A program made the position numbers and the translations under genes. The notes beneath the pieces are model-generated. The model worked only from the letters and a program-made list of their open reading frames with translations, had not been told where the DNA came from and searched no databases. From Desulfobulbaceae bacterium (GTDB lineage: Bacteria > Desulfobacterota > Desulfobulbia > Desulfobulbales > UBA5123), in the NCBI GenBank assembly GCA_029865195.1, contig JAOUHH010000012.1, positions 1 to 22,748 on the forward strand: a stretch of DNA of 22,748 bases. The letters run 5' to 3'. Shown in pieces: positions 1-7,363 of the stretch. Position 1 is the first letter of the stretch; the number at the start of each line of letters is the position of its first letter.

Positions 1-828
1 ATGTATCGAACCGAGAAGCTGACCCTGTACATCGATATCGGCACCAATGCCGAGATTGTCATCGGCAGCCGGGAGTGGCTGGTGTGCGCTGCCTGTTCGG
101 CCGGGCCGGCCTTTGAGGGGGGGGGGATCACGCACGGGATGCGGGCGGCGGCAGGAGCCATCGAGGACTTCGATCTTGACCCGCTCACCTTGGAGCCGAT
201 GCTGCTCACCATCGGCAATCAACCGGCCATCGGCATCTGCGGCTCGGGGTTGCTGATCGCCATCGCCGCCCTTTTTGAGCACGGGGTGATCGACCATCGC
301 GGCAAGTTCAAACGAAACATGGGTACCGAGCGGATCCGGGAAGGGCGCAGCGGTTACGAATATGTGTTGGCCTGGCACCGGGATACCGGCGGCAATGAGG
401 ATATTGTCCTCAACGAGGTCGATATCGAAAACTTCATCCGCGCCAAGGGGGCCATCTTTGCCGGGATCAAGACCCTGATTGAAGAGGTGGGCCTGCAACT
501 CATCGATATCGAACAGATTATCCTCGCCGGCGGCTTTGGCAGCTATATCGATCTTGATGCCGCGATGACCGTCGGCCTGCTGCCCGAGGTGGCGCCGGAA
601 AAGGTTATCTATGTGGGCAACGGCTCGCTGATGGGCGCGCGGATGAGCGAGATGAGCAACCATATCCGCCGCGATGTGGTGGAGGTGGTGCACCGGATGA
701 CCAGTTTCGAGCTCTCGGAGGTGGCGAGCTTCAAGGATCAATACGTGGCGTCGCTCTTTTTGCCGCATACGGATATGACGCTGTTCCCGCACCATGGCCG
801 GCGGGTCATGCAAGCCAGACAACCATGA
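1..828 (+). CDS. RACo-like corrinoid-activation ATPase, C-terminal ASKHA part (5' end outside window)
   Basis: This is the C-terminal part of a RACo / DUF4445 protein. The family uses ATP to drive reduction of the cobalt in corrinoid proteins from Co(II) to Co(I), rescuing corrinoid methyl carriers of the acetyl-CoA pathway or of methyltransferase systems. Visible in the 275 residues are the phosphate-loop segment IDIGTN (residues 11-16), SAGPAFEGGGI (about 33-43), GICGSGLL, and a second glycine-rich ATP-site segment LAGGFGSYIDLD near residue 175. The reading frame begins at base 1, and family members have an N-terminal [2Fe-2S] ferredoxin domain plus linker before IDIGTN, so the ATG at base 1 is probably internal and the gene is cut by the window edge. 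The stop TGA at 826-828 is followed directly by the HD gene. The corrinoid client cannot be told from this window. Confidence 0.85.
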   Translation: MYRTEKLTLYIDIGTNAEIVIGSREWLVCAACSAGPAFEGGGITHGMRAAAGAIEDFDLDPLTLEPMLLTIGNQPAIGICGSGLLIAIAALFEHGVIDHRGKFKRNMGTERIREGRSGYEYVLAWHRDTGGNEDIVLNEVDIENFIRAKGAIFAGIKTLIEEVGLQLIDIEQIILAGGFGSYIDLDAAMTVGLLPEVAPEKVIYVGNGSLMGARMSEMSNHIRRDVVEVVHRMTSFELSEVASFKDQYVASLFLPHTDMTLFPHHGRRVMQARQP

Positions 829-847
829 AATATACCCAAATATACCC
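828..847 (+). repeat. Two tandem copies of AAATATACCC between two genes
   Basis: The decamer AAATATACCC occurs twice head to tail (828-837 and 838-847). The two copies fill the whole space between the stop codon of the RACo-like gene and the ATG of the HD gene at 848. There is no purine-rich ribosome binding site in this spacer. Confidence 0.8.
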
Positions 848-1783
848 ATGAAAAAGGAAGCGATAAGGCTGCATGATCTGTCCTGCTGCCACGATCCGGC
901 GGCAATCACCACCGAGGTTGGCCTGATCGCCGCTATGCTTGCCGATGATTTTGATCGGGAGGGGTTTGTTGCGGCGATGGAGGATCTGCGGCGGCTGTTT
1001 GCCGGTGAGTATCCTGGGTATCGGGCCAGCAACACCTCCTACCATGATCTGGAGCATACCAACGCGGTGGTGCTGGCTACTGCACGGCTGTTGCATGGGC
1101 TGCACCTTGATCAAGGGGTGCGTTTTTCCGGGGCACAGGTGCTGGTGGCGTTGCTGGCGGCGATGTTTCATGACGCCGGCCTGATCCAGAAGGTCGGCGA
1201 GCCCGTGGGGTCGGGCGCCCGGCACATGGTGGGACACGAAGAGCGAAGTATCGCCCTGGTTACGGCGTACATGCGGGCGCATGGATTCGGCGAAGCGGCG
1301 ATTGCGGATTGCGGCGCCGTTATCATGGCAACCGGACTCAAGCAGTCGTTGGCTGAAATCCCCTGCCGAAACGCGACAATATCCATGCTGGGTAAGGTTT
1401 TGGGGTCGGCGGACCTGCTCGCCCAGATGGCGGACCGGGCCTATCTCGAAAAGCTGCCCCTGCTTTACCGGGAGTTTGTCGAGGCTGGGATCGACGAGTA
1501 CGGCTCTGAACTCGACCTGATCGGCAAAACCCTGGATTTCTATCGGGTGGTTGCGAAACCACGGTTGTTGGAGGAACTTGATAACGTGATGCGGGTACTG
1601 CGCGCCCATTTCCGTGTCCGATGGGGTGTAGACCGCAACCTCTATGCGGAGGCCATTGAAGGCAATCTTGTCTATCTGGAAAAGCTGCTGGCGAAATGCG
1701 GCGGGACGTACGACTGCTTTCTTGAAAACCTGGACCGGGGCGGCATCGCCAGCCGGATACGTACTGAGTCCGAGGGCGATTAG
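848..1783 (+). CDS. HD-domain metal-dependent phosphohydrolase
   Basis: Predicted soluble protein of 311 residues with an HD-superfamily metal site. With the start at 848 the candidate ligands are H66 and H70 in YHDLEHT, H108-D109 in MFHDAG, H130 in VGHEERS, and the aspartate of SADLL further on. The YHxxxH followed by HD spacing resembles the class I cyclic-nucleotide phosphodiesterase signature, so a nucleotide or cyclic-nucleotide phosphodiesterase is possible, but the substrate is unknown. The frame is open back to an ATG at 794 inside the preceding gene. I chose 848 because it lies just after that gene's stop, but neither start has a clear Shine-Dalgarno sequence. It probably shares a transcript with the RACo-like gene, and its 3' end faces the terminator at 1802-1852. 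Confidence 0.75.
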   Translation: MKKEAIRLHDLSCCHDPAAITTEVGLIAAMLADDFDREGFVAAMEDLRRLFAGEYPGYRASNTSYHDLEHTNAVVLATARLLHGLHLDQGVRFSGAQVLVALLAAMFHDAGLIQKVGEPVGSGARHMVGHEERSIALVTAYMRAHGFGEAAIADCGAVIMATGLKQSLAEIPCRNATISMLGKVLGSADLLAQMADRAYLEKLPLLYREFVEAGIDEYGSELDLIGKTLDFYRVVAKPRLLEELDNVMRVLRAHFRVRWGVDRNLYAEAIEGNLVYLEKLLAKCGGTYDCFLENLDRGGIASRIRTESEGD

Positions 1784-1801
1784 CTTTTCTAGCAAGTCGT
1801 T

Positions 1802-1852
1802 AAAAAAAGAGGGTGGCAGACGCGTTAGAGTCGTTAGCCACCCTCTTTTTTT
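1802..1852. terminator. Bidirectional rho-independent terminator between convergent genes
   Basis: Perfect 16-base inverted repeat: arms 1802-1817 (AAAAAAAGAGGGTGGC) and 1837-1852 (GCCACCCTCTTTTTTT) around a 19-base loop. Read on either strand it gives a GC-rich stem followed by a run of seven T. It sits between the HD gene (+) and the NIL-ferredoxin gene (-) and would stop transcription from both sides. Confidence 0.93.
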
Positions 1853-1875
1853 GGATATATGTGGGTAGGGACCTC

Positions 1876-2304
1876 TTAGGCGGCCAGGGTAATCGGGTCC
1901 AGGGAAACCTGCATGGCCCGAACCGGACAAACCGGTACGCAGAGGCCGCAGGCGGTGCATTTTTTCGGATCAAAGGGGATCGCCATATCCGGTTGGTGCA
2001 CCGACAGGGCTCCGGTGGGGCAAACGCCGGTACAGGCACCGCATTCATAGCATTTATTGTCATCGCGGCGCATGCTGGTGGCGAGGTTCTCCACCACCAC
2101 CCCCTGATCCCGGAGGTAGCCGAGGCCCTTGGTGACGTTCTGCTTGTGGCCCATCATCTGCAAAACGAGAAAGCCCTCCTGCTGCAGGAGGATGTCCGCC
2201 TTGAGGATATTGAAATCAAGGTCGAATTTCCGGACCAGGTGGCAGATAATCGGTTGGTCGGTGATTTCTTTCGGGAATTTCAATACATAGATAGGGGTGT
2301 GCAT
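1876..2304 (-). CDS. NIL-domain ferredoxin with two [4Fe-4S] clusters
   Basis: 142-residue cytoplasmic electron-transfer protein. Residues 1 to about 75 form a NIL domain, a small ferredoxin-like ligand-binding fold also found in MetN methionine transporters. The C-terminal half has two CxxCxxCxxxCP motifs (C85, C88, C91, C95 and C116, C119, C122, C126), so two [4Fe-4S] clusters are expected. NIL-ferredoxins of anaerobes often neighbour a homocysteine-synthesis gene (DUF39/HcyBio), and a sulfur or methionine-related role has been proposed for them. That partner is absent here. Nineteen bases separate it from the upstream kinase gene, with GAGG before the ATG, so it is probably the last gene of the 3928-1876 operon and ends at the shared terminator. 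Confidence 0.88.
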   Translation of the reverse strand: MHTPIYVLKFPKEITDQPIICHLVRKFDLDFNILKADILLQQEGFLVLQMMGHKQNVTKGLGYLRDQGVVVENLATSMRRDDNKCYECGACTGVCPTGALSVHQPDMAIPFDPKKCTACGLCVPVCPVRAMQVSLDPITLAA

Positions 2305-2323
2305 GGTTGTGTCCTCTGTCCGA

Positions 2324-2908
2324 TTAGTGGGTTGCGCCGGTCTCGGCGAGCAGTCGTTCCAGGGTGGCGAGCAGGTTTGCCACCGAATCGTCGGTATTGA
2401 TGGTGATCAGGCTGCCGGGCGGCAATTCATCCGGTGACCGGTAGCGTTCCTTTTGTTGGAGATAGATCTCCCAGCGCCCGTCCGAGACCGCCTTGGGGTC
2501 AAGGGCCCGCATCTCCATCCTCCGTTTCATCTCATCTTCCGGGCAGAGACAGAGCACGAAGTAAATGGGCAAGGCAAGTTGCTCGGCAAGTTTTCTCACC
2601 CGCAGCCGTTCTGTCGGGTCTTGGTAGGAGGCGTCGAGCGCAACCGAGATGCCGGCACTGAGATCCGCCTCCGCACGGGTGAGCAGCGCCGAATAGGTTT
2701 TTTCGGTAAACGCCTTAGTATAGATGCCCTGGTCAAAGCCGGCCTGACGGCCGTTTTGTGCCAGTTGCCCGGCCAGCTCCTTGCGGATGACATCGGAGTT
2801 GTAATAGCGCACGTCGTTGCGGTCGGCAAAGGCCTGCCCGAGGGTGGACTTGCCGCTTGCGATCAGGCCGAAGAAGATAAAGAGCGCTGGGCGTGGTAAG
2901 GAAGGCAT
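2324..2908 (-). CDS. P-loop kinase of the AAA_33 / zeta-toxin-like family
   Basis: 194-residue small-molecule kinase. A Walker A motif, GLIASGKST, lies at residues 14-22. It is followed by YYNSDVIRKEL, the segment where related kinases hold substrate and Mg2+, and a later CPEDEMKRRMEMR stretch like the arginine-rich lid. In many bacteria this domain is fused to the C-terminus of a phosphotransferase-like protein (COG2187 plus COG0645). Here that partner is the separate gene just upstream, whose stop lies six bases before this ATG. The two frames differ, so translation is probably coupled. The substrate is unknown. I see no frameshift signature that would make the split a sequencing error, but a single-base error cannot be excluded by eye. 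Confidence 0.82.
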   Translation of the reverse strand: MPSLPRPALFIFFGLIASGKSTLGQAFADRNDVRYYNSDVIRKELAGQLAQNGRQAGFDQGIYTKAFTEKTYSALLTRAEADLSAGISVALDASYQDPTERLRVRKLAEQLALPIYFVLCLCPEDEMKRRMEMRALDPKAVSDGRWEIYLQQKERYRSPDELPPGSLITINTDDSVANLLATLERLLAETGATH

Positions 2909-2914
2909 GGCTAC

Positions 2915-3928
2915 CTACTGTTGCGCGTACCGGGCGGCCAGTTGAAAATAGCGGGCCGCCTGTCCAAGGCAGGATTTCTTGGTTGCCGCGTCCACCTGTG
3001 GATCGTGGGCGGTGAAGAGGCCGATCTTGCCGCGGACGTACGCCCGGTAGCATTTGTAGAAGTTGAGCATGGGGCGGAGGGTTTCGTCGCCGGTGGCTGC
3101 GCTCAGGCGGTCGATGAAGTGTTCCGACTGGGGGCGCAGGTCATGAAAATCGAGATCCATGGCCAGGAAGGCGACGTCACTGGCGACATCGCAGTAGCGG
3201 AAGCGCTCGTTGAACTCGATGCAGTCAAAGATATAGACCTGGTCGGCCAGGCAGATATTGGCGGAGTACAGGTCGCCGTGGCAGTCGCGGATCTTGCCGG
3301 CGGCCATGCGCTGATCGAACAACGGTTCGCGGCCGAGGAAGTCGCGGGCGTATCCGGAGATAAGGTCAAACTGGCTCTGGCTCAGCGCCTCGCAGCCGAT
3401 GAAGGATTGAGTCTGCTCAAAATTTTCCAGCACGTTGACGCTCACCGCCTTGGCAGTGCCGAAAGCCTTGATCGCATCGCTCCCGTCGGCTTGCGCGTAG
3501 AATGGGGCAAGCTTGGCGACAATGGCGTCCAGCATCTCATTGGTCAACTCGCCGCGCTTGATGACATTGCCCATCATGCGCTCTTCCGGCATCCGTTTCA
3601 TCTTGATGCCGTATTCCACCGGCTCGCCGCTGCCGTTGAGGGCAAGGGTGTCGCCGTCCTTGTTCACCGTCACCTGCGCCAGATAGATAGAGGGGCTCAA
3701 GCGCTGGTTGAGCAGCAGTTCCTGGGCCGAAAAATGTTTCCGCTTGTCGAGGGTGGTGAAGTTCAAAAAGCCGAAATCCACCGGTTTCTTGAACTTGTAA
3801 ACAAAGTCGCCGGCCAGCAGCACGTAAGAGATATGGGTTTGCACCAGTCGCACGTCAGCGGCCGGGTGCGGATAGGCTGCGGGCTTTAATAGTTGCTGAA
3901 TATATTGGGGCAGATCTGCTGCGGTCAT
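2915..3928 (-). CDS. Aminoglycoside-phosphotransferase-like kinase (COG2187 type)
   Basis: 337-residue protein with a protein-kinase-like phosphotransferase fold. The N-terminal lobe has VYKFKKPVDFGFLNF, a typical COG2187 segment with a probable ATP-contacting lysine. The catalytic loop is DCHGDLYSANICL, and the metal-binding aspartate is in IFDCIEFNERFRY, followed by CDVASDVAFLAMDLDF. Annotation pipelines often call such proteins aminoglycoside phosphotransferase, but no antibiotic resistance role should be assumed. The ATG at 3926-3928 is preceded by AAGGAAA, a good ribosome site, and a plausible promoter lies at 3975-4003. The kinase domain usually fused to its C-terminus is encoded by the next gene, so the two products likely act as a complex. 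Confidence 0.85.
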   Translation of the reverse strand: MTAADLPQYIQQLLKPAAYPHPAADVRLVQTHISYVLLAGDFVYKFKKPVDFGFLNFTTLDKRKHFSAQELLLNQRLSPSIYLAQVTVNKDGDTLALNGSGEPVEYGIKMKRMPEERMMGNVIKRGELTNEMLDAIVAKLAPFYAQADGSDAIKAFGTAKAVSVNVLENFEQTQSFIGCEALSQSQFDLISGYARDFLGREPLFDQRMAAGKIRDCHGDLYSANICLADQVYIFDCIEFNERFRYCDVASDVAFLAMDLDFHDLRPQSEHFIDRLSAATGDETLRPMLNFYKCYRAYVRGKIGLFTAHDPQVDAATKKSCLGQAARYFQLAARYAQQ

Positions 3929-3974
3929 GGGATTTCCTTGTCATTGGTTGAAGGCAAAATGTCAAAATCGATGC

Positions 3975-4003
3975 ACTCTACCAGAGAAGAATGCAAATGG
4001 CAA
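3975..4003 (-). promoter_or_regulatory. Sigma-70-like promoter of the phosphotransferase-kinase-ferredoxin operon
   Basis: On the minus strand TTGCCA (3998-4003; five of six consensus bases) and TAGAGT (3975-3980; four of six) are separated by exactly 17 bases. The -10 lies about 46 bases upstream of the start codon at 3928. Confidence 0.5.
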
Positions 4004-4046
4004 AAAAGTGTAATGATGACGCGGTGGCGGCACAAAAAAAATAGGA

Positions 4047-6407
4047 TCAGGCGGTCAGGTTCCGGTAGATCTGGGGGATGCGGCCTGGCAGCTTTTCGAC
4101 CTTGTCGATGACGATGTAGTTCACTTCTCCATACATATGGGCAATGTAGTCGTGGGCATGGCGATCAATGGTGATGCAGAAGGGATGGATGCCACGGTTT
4201 TTGGCTTCGATGAGGGCGTGGCGTGTGTCTTCGATTGCGTAATCGCCCTTGTAGTCATCGTAATCTTCCGGCTTGCCGTCGGACAGGGTAATGAGCAGCT
4301 TGGTGGTTGCGTCACGATTGGCCAGCAGGTTGCTCGCGTGTCGGATGGGCGGCCCCATGCGGGTGTAATCCATGGGATTGATGGCGGTAATCCGGTTCCT
4401 GACCGTGTCGTTGTAAGGTTCGTCCAGATGTTTGATATGGTAAAGCTCGCTCCGGGAGCGTTTCATGCCGGAAAAACCATAGATGGCGTACTGGTCGCCA
4501 AGCATGGACAGAGACTCGCACAGGAGAACGAGAGATTCCTTGATCGCGGTGAGGACCCAACCCTCGGTGGATGATGACATATCGACCAGAAAAATAGTGT
4601 TGATGTTGCGGCGGTCGCGCAGCAGCCGGATGTACAGACGTTCGGACACGGGCAGACCTGCCGCAAGGTCGGCATGGGTTTCGATGACCGCGTCAAGATC
4701 GATATCGTCGCCGTCCCGCTGTCTTTTCACAAAACACTGTTGACTGCGCATCATTTCAAACTGGCGGCGGAGCCTGCGGAGCTGGCCGCGGTATTTATGC
4801 ATGGTATCGGCGATAAAGGTGCCGGTTGCCGGCTGCAATTCTTTTTCAAGCAGGGTACACCAGTTTTTCCTGAACCCGGAGCGGCGAAAATCCCATTCAT
4901 CGTAGCAAATGGCTGACGTGCCGGTGGGTGTTTCGGCCTCATCAGACGGGCCCGCACTGCCCTTGATGCGACCGTGACCGGCGCGCTGGGAGGCGCTTGA
5001 AATATACTCCGGGGGAATATGGCCGAGGTCGTTGGCGATCTCCCGCAACAACGGCTGCAGAGACTCCGGCAACTGCAACTCTTCATCGTCGAGGGTAATA
5101 AAGGTCTGCGGCGACAAGAGGTCGGGAGGCGGAGGGGAATCGGTTGATTCTTTCTTTCGGCCCGGCGGGATGACGGCGGTCTGTTCTTGTTCACCTTGTC
5201 GTGCTGGTGGTTGGGCAGCTGGCGGGATGAGTGTTTTCTGCACTTCGGATTTGCTTTCCGGCAGGTACGCGGCCAATGCCTGGATAAACAGTTTTTTGCT
5301 CTCTTCGCGCCGCTTTTTTCCAGCCTGTTCCGCTTGTCTCGGTTTCAGAACCCCGGCGTAGGGGATGGGCGGTGTCCCTCGGTAGTCGAGGTGGCTGCGG
5401 CCGAGTTCGCCGTAGATGGCGATGGTGAAAGCGGCTGAGTTACGAACAGAGGCGGCGGGGTCGGTCAGGGATGCCGGGTGACACAGGTCAAAAATGCCCG
5501 GATCGACCTCCTTCCTTGACCAGTTGCCGTTTCTTGTACCCGAAATTACCCATTGCTTGAGTTGTTCAACGAACTGGTCCGGGCCGGAGAGAGAAGAGAG
5601 GGCCGGGCGCAGTTGGTTGAGCTGTTCACAAAGCGGGGCAAAGTCGCGCATCAGGCCCGGCAGTTCCCGGTGTAAAAAGGCGGTGGCGCGGACGGTTTCG
5701 GCGAGTAAAAGCACGTCGCGGGCAAGTTTCGGCTGGGGGAACAGCGCGCAGAAGTCCAGCAACCGCAAATTTTCCACTGCGCGACCAGGCTTCGACTTGC
5801 TCGGCAGAGGGGCAAGAAGCGGGCCGTCGGAGGGGATGGACAGCCTGAAGAGGCCGTTGGCGATAAAGGCCCACTGGATGGTCGTTGTCAGTTTGTAGAG
5901 GAGAAAATTTTGCTCTTTTGCATCAAAGGTGGAGATTTCCGGGGCAAGAAAGATGGTGGTGGTATCGGTGTATGCCGCAACACCGGTCGAAATGGCGATT
6001 TCGTAGCCGGCAAGGCCGGTCAAATACGGTTGCAATCGCCCCCTGGCTTCTTCCAGCGTTAATCCCGGTGTACCGCGCAGTTTGCAGGCGAAGTTGTTCT
6101 CAACCTCGGCAAGGAACCGGCTTGCCGCTTGCAGGCCGCTGTTTTCATAGACATCAAGAGTGGCGTTTACCCATGCGGCAAGCTGATCGATTTGCAGGCA
6201 GTTCAGCCCCTTGGCCAGTTGGTTGAGAAAAGCGAAACAGAGGGCGTAGCTTACCGGCCAGATGGCCATGATTTGGCGGAACACCTCTTCACGCGTCTCT
6301 TCCGGAAGGGCGGCAAGCAGGTCGATATGGTCCTCAATATCCCAGAAATGAAGCGAGTCATGCCCGATCAGGCGATGGAGGCGGTTTTTAACGGCGTCCC
6401 TGGTCAT
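4047..6407 (-). CDS. NorD/CbbO-type von Willebrand factor A protein
   Basis: 786-residue protein of the long NorD/CbbO family, which works with a NorQ/CbbQ MoxR-type AAA+ ATPase to insert metal into or remodel a client enzyme (NO reductase, RuBisCO and others). The N-terminal 350 or so residues are helical. A charged, proline-rich linker follows (about 370-460), then the family segment YDEWDFRRSGFRKNWC and the RQRDGDDIDLDA stretch. The C-terminal VWA domain (about 600-786) has an intact MIDAS motif DMSSS at residues 609-613 and the later TLSDGKPEDYDD. It starts nine bases after the ATPase stop codon, so the pair forms one operon. Neither nor genes nor RuBisCO genes are in the window, so the client is unknown. 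Confidence 0.85.
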   Translation of the reverse strand: MTRDAVKNRLHRLIGHDSLHFWDIEDHIDLLAALPEETREEVFRQIMAIWPVSYALCFAFLNQLAKGLNCLQIDQLAAWVNATLDVYENSGLQAASRFLAEVENNFACKLRGTPGLTLEEARGRLQPYLTGLAGYEIAISTGVAAYTDTTTIFLAPEISTFDAKEQNFLLYKLTTTIQWAFIANGLFRLSIPSDGPLLAPLPSKSKPGRAVENLRLLDFCALFPQPKLARDVLLLAETVRATAFLHRELPGLMRDFAPLCEQLNQLRPALSSLSGPDQFVEQLKQWVISGTRNGNWSRKEVDPGIFDLCHPASLTDPAASVRNSAAFTIAIYGELGRSHLDYRGTPPIPYAGVLKPRQAEQAGKKRREESKKLFIQALAAYLPESKSEVQKTLIPPAAQPPARQGEQEQTAVIPPGRKKESTDSPPPPDLLSPQTFITLDDEELQLPESLQPLLREIANDLGHIPPEYISSASQRAGHGRIKGSAGPSDEAETPTGTSAICYDEWDFRRSGFRKNWCTLLEKELQPATGTFIADTMHKYRGQLRRLRRQFEMMRSQQCFVKRQRDGDDIDLDAVIETHADLAAGLPVSERLYIRLLRDRRNINTIFLVDMSSSTEGWVLTAIKESLVLLCESLSMLGDQYAIYGFSGMKRSRSELYHIKHLDEPYNDTVRNRITAINPMDYTRMGPPIRHASNLLANRDATTKLLITLSDGKPEDYDDYKGDYAIEDTRHALIEAKNRGIHPFCITIDRHAHDYIAHMYGEVNYIVIDKVEKLPGRIPQIYRNLTA

Positions 6408-6416
6408 CTTTGCGCC

Positions 6417-7229
6417 TTAAAGAATGGAGCTTGCCATTTCGTCGATTGCCGCCAGCAGCTCGTGATCATCGGTAAGGGTTTCGGTGATGGTTGCCCGGCA
6501 GGCAACCCTTGGCTGGATGCCCGAAGCGATCAGTTTGCCGGCATGGATCAGGAGCCTGGTGCTGGCGCCTTCCTGCAAACCGGCATCCTTGAGGCTGCGG
6601 GTCATTTTGGCCAGTTTGACCAAAGAATGTGCAGTTGGCTGGTCGATTCCCGCTTCCTTGCCGATGATTTTTGCTTCCAGGTCCGGGGGCGGATAGGTGA
6701 ACTCCATGGCCACGAACCGTTGCCTGGTGGATTGCTTCAGGTCTTTGAGCACGCTTTGGTAGCCGGGGTTATAGGAGATGGCGAGCATGAATTCCGGGGG
6801 GGCGGTGAGCAGTTCGCCGGTCTTTTCAATGGGCAGCTCGCGTCGGTCGTCGGCCAGGGGATGGATGACCACGGTGGTGTCTTTGCGCGCCTCGACGATC
6901 TCGTCAAGATAGCAGATCGCGCCTGCCCGCACTGCGGCGGTAAGCGGCCCGTCGGTCCAGATCGCTTCCCCGTTCTTGATCAGATAACGGCCCACCAGAT
7001 CGCTGGTAGAGAGATCGTCGTGACAGGAGATGGTCACCAGCGGCCGGGCAAGATTCCAGGCCAGGTAATGCATGAACCGGGTCTTGCCGCAGCCGGTGGG
7101 CCCTTTCAACAGGATGGGCAGGCCGTTTCGGTAAGCGGCCTCGGCGATTTGCAGCTCATTGCACTGGGGCAGGTAAAACGGCTCTTCGGTGATCCGATGT
7201 TCGGCGATTTTTTCGCTGGTCTTGGTCAT
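6417..7229 (-). CDS. NorQ/CbbQ-type MoxR AAA+ ATPase
   Basis: 270-residue AAA+ ATPase. Walker A is GPTGCGKT (residues 43-50) and Walker B is AICYLDE (104-110), followed by sensor 1 in LAISYNPGYQ and an arginine-finger region STRQRFVAMEF. These features and the C-terminal helical domain fit the CbbQ/NirQ/NorQ group, which assembles as hexamers and acts with a VWA protein to activate metalloenzymes. A strong ribosome site AAGGAGG lies eight bases before the ATG. It is the first gene of the pair. A possible weak promoter (TTGCTT, 17 bases, TATTTT on the minus strand) lies just upstream, as does the palindrome GCAAATTTGC at 7277-7286. Confidence 0.88.
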   Translation of the reverse strand: MTKTSEKIAEHRITEEPFYLPQCNELQIAEAAYRNGLPILLKGPTGCGKTRFMHYLAWNLARPLVTISCHDDLSTSDLVGRYLIKNGEAIWTDGPLTAAVRAGAICYLDEIVEARKDTTVVIHPLADDRRELPIEKTGELLTAPPEFMLAISYNPGYQSVLKDLKQSTRQRFVAMEFTYPPPDLEAKIIGKEAGIDQPTAHSLVKLAKMTRSLKDAGLQEGASTRLLIHAGKLIASGIQPRVACRATITETLTDDHELLAAIDEMASSIL

Positions 7230-7363
7230 TTTAAAACCTCCTTGTGAGGTAAAAATAAGTCAGGAATCGGTGATAAGCAAATTTGCAAGAGATTTAGTGG
7301 CGGGCAAATCCGATTGGGGAATAGTGGGCAGACGATAATTTCGGGCCGGAAATCAACCGATGA

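Noticed and set aside
806..1960. A 384-codon minus-strand frame opposite the HD gene
   Set aside because: It crosses the terminator at 1802-1852, overlaps two well-supported genes and shows no family motif.
2915..3928. An antibiotic-resistance aminoglycoside phosphotransferase
   Set aside because: The COG2187-type features and the partner kinase point to a different family of unknown substrate; resistance is not supported.
4047..7229. Calling the pair norD/norQ or cbbO/cbbQ as firm gene names
   Set aside because: The families are clear, but no nitric oxide reductase or RuBisCO gene is present to decide between them.
7230..7363. A promoter for the NorQ/NorD pair (TTGCTT-17-TATTTT) and the palindrome GCAAATTTGC as firm features
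   Set aside because: The -35 matches only three of six consensus bases and a 10-base AT-rich palindrome is likely by chance; mentioned only in the gene entry.
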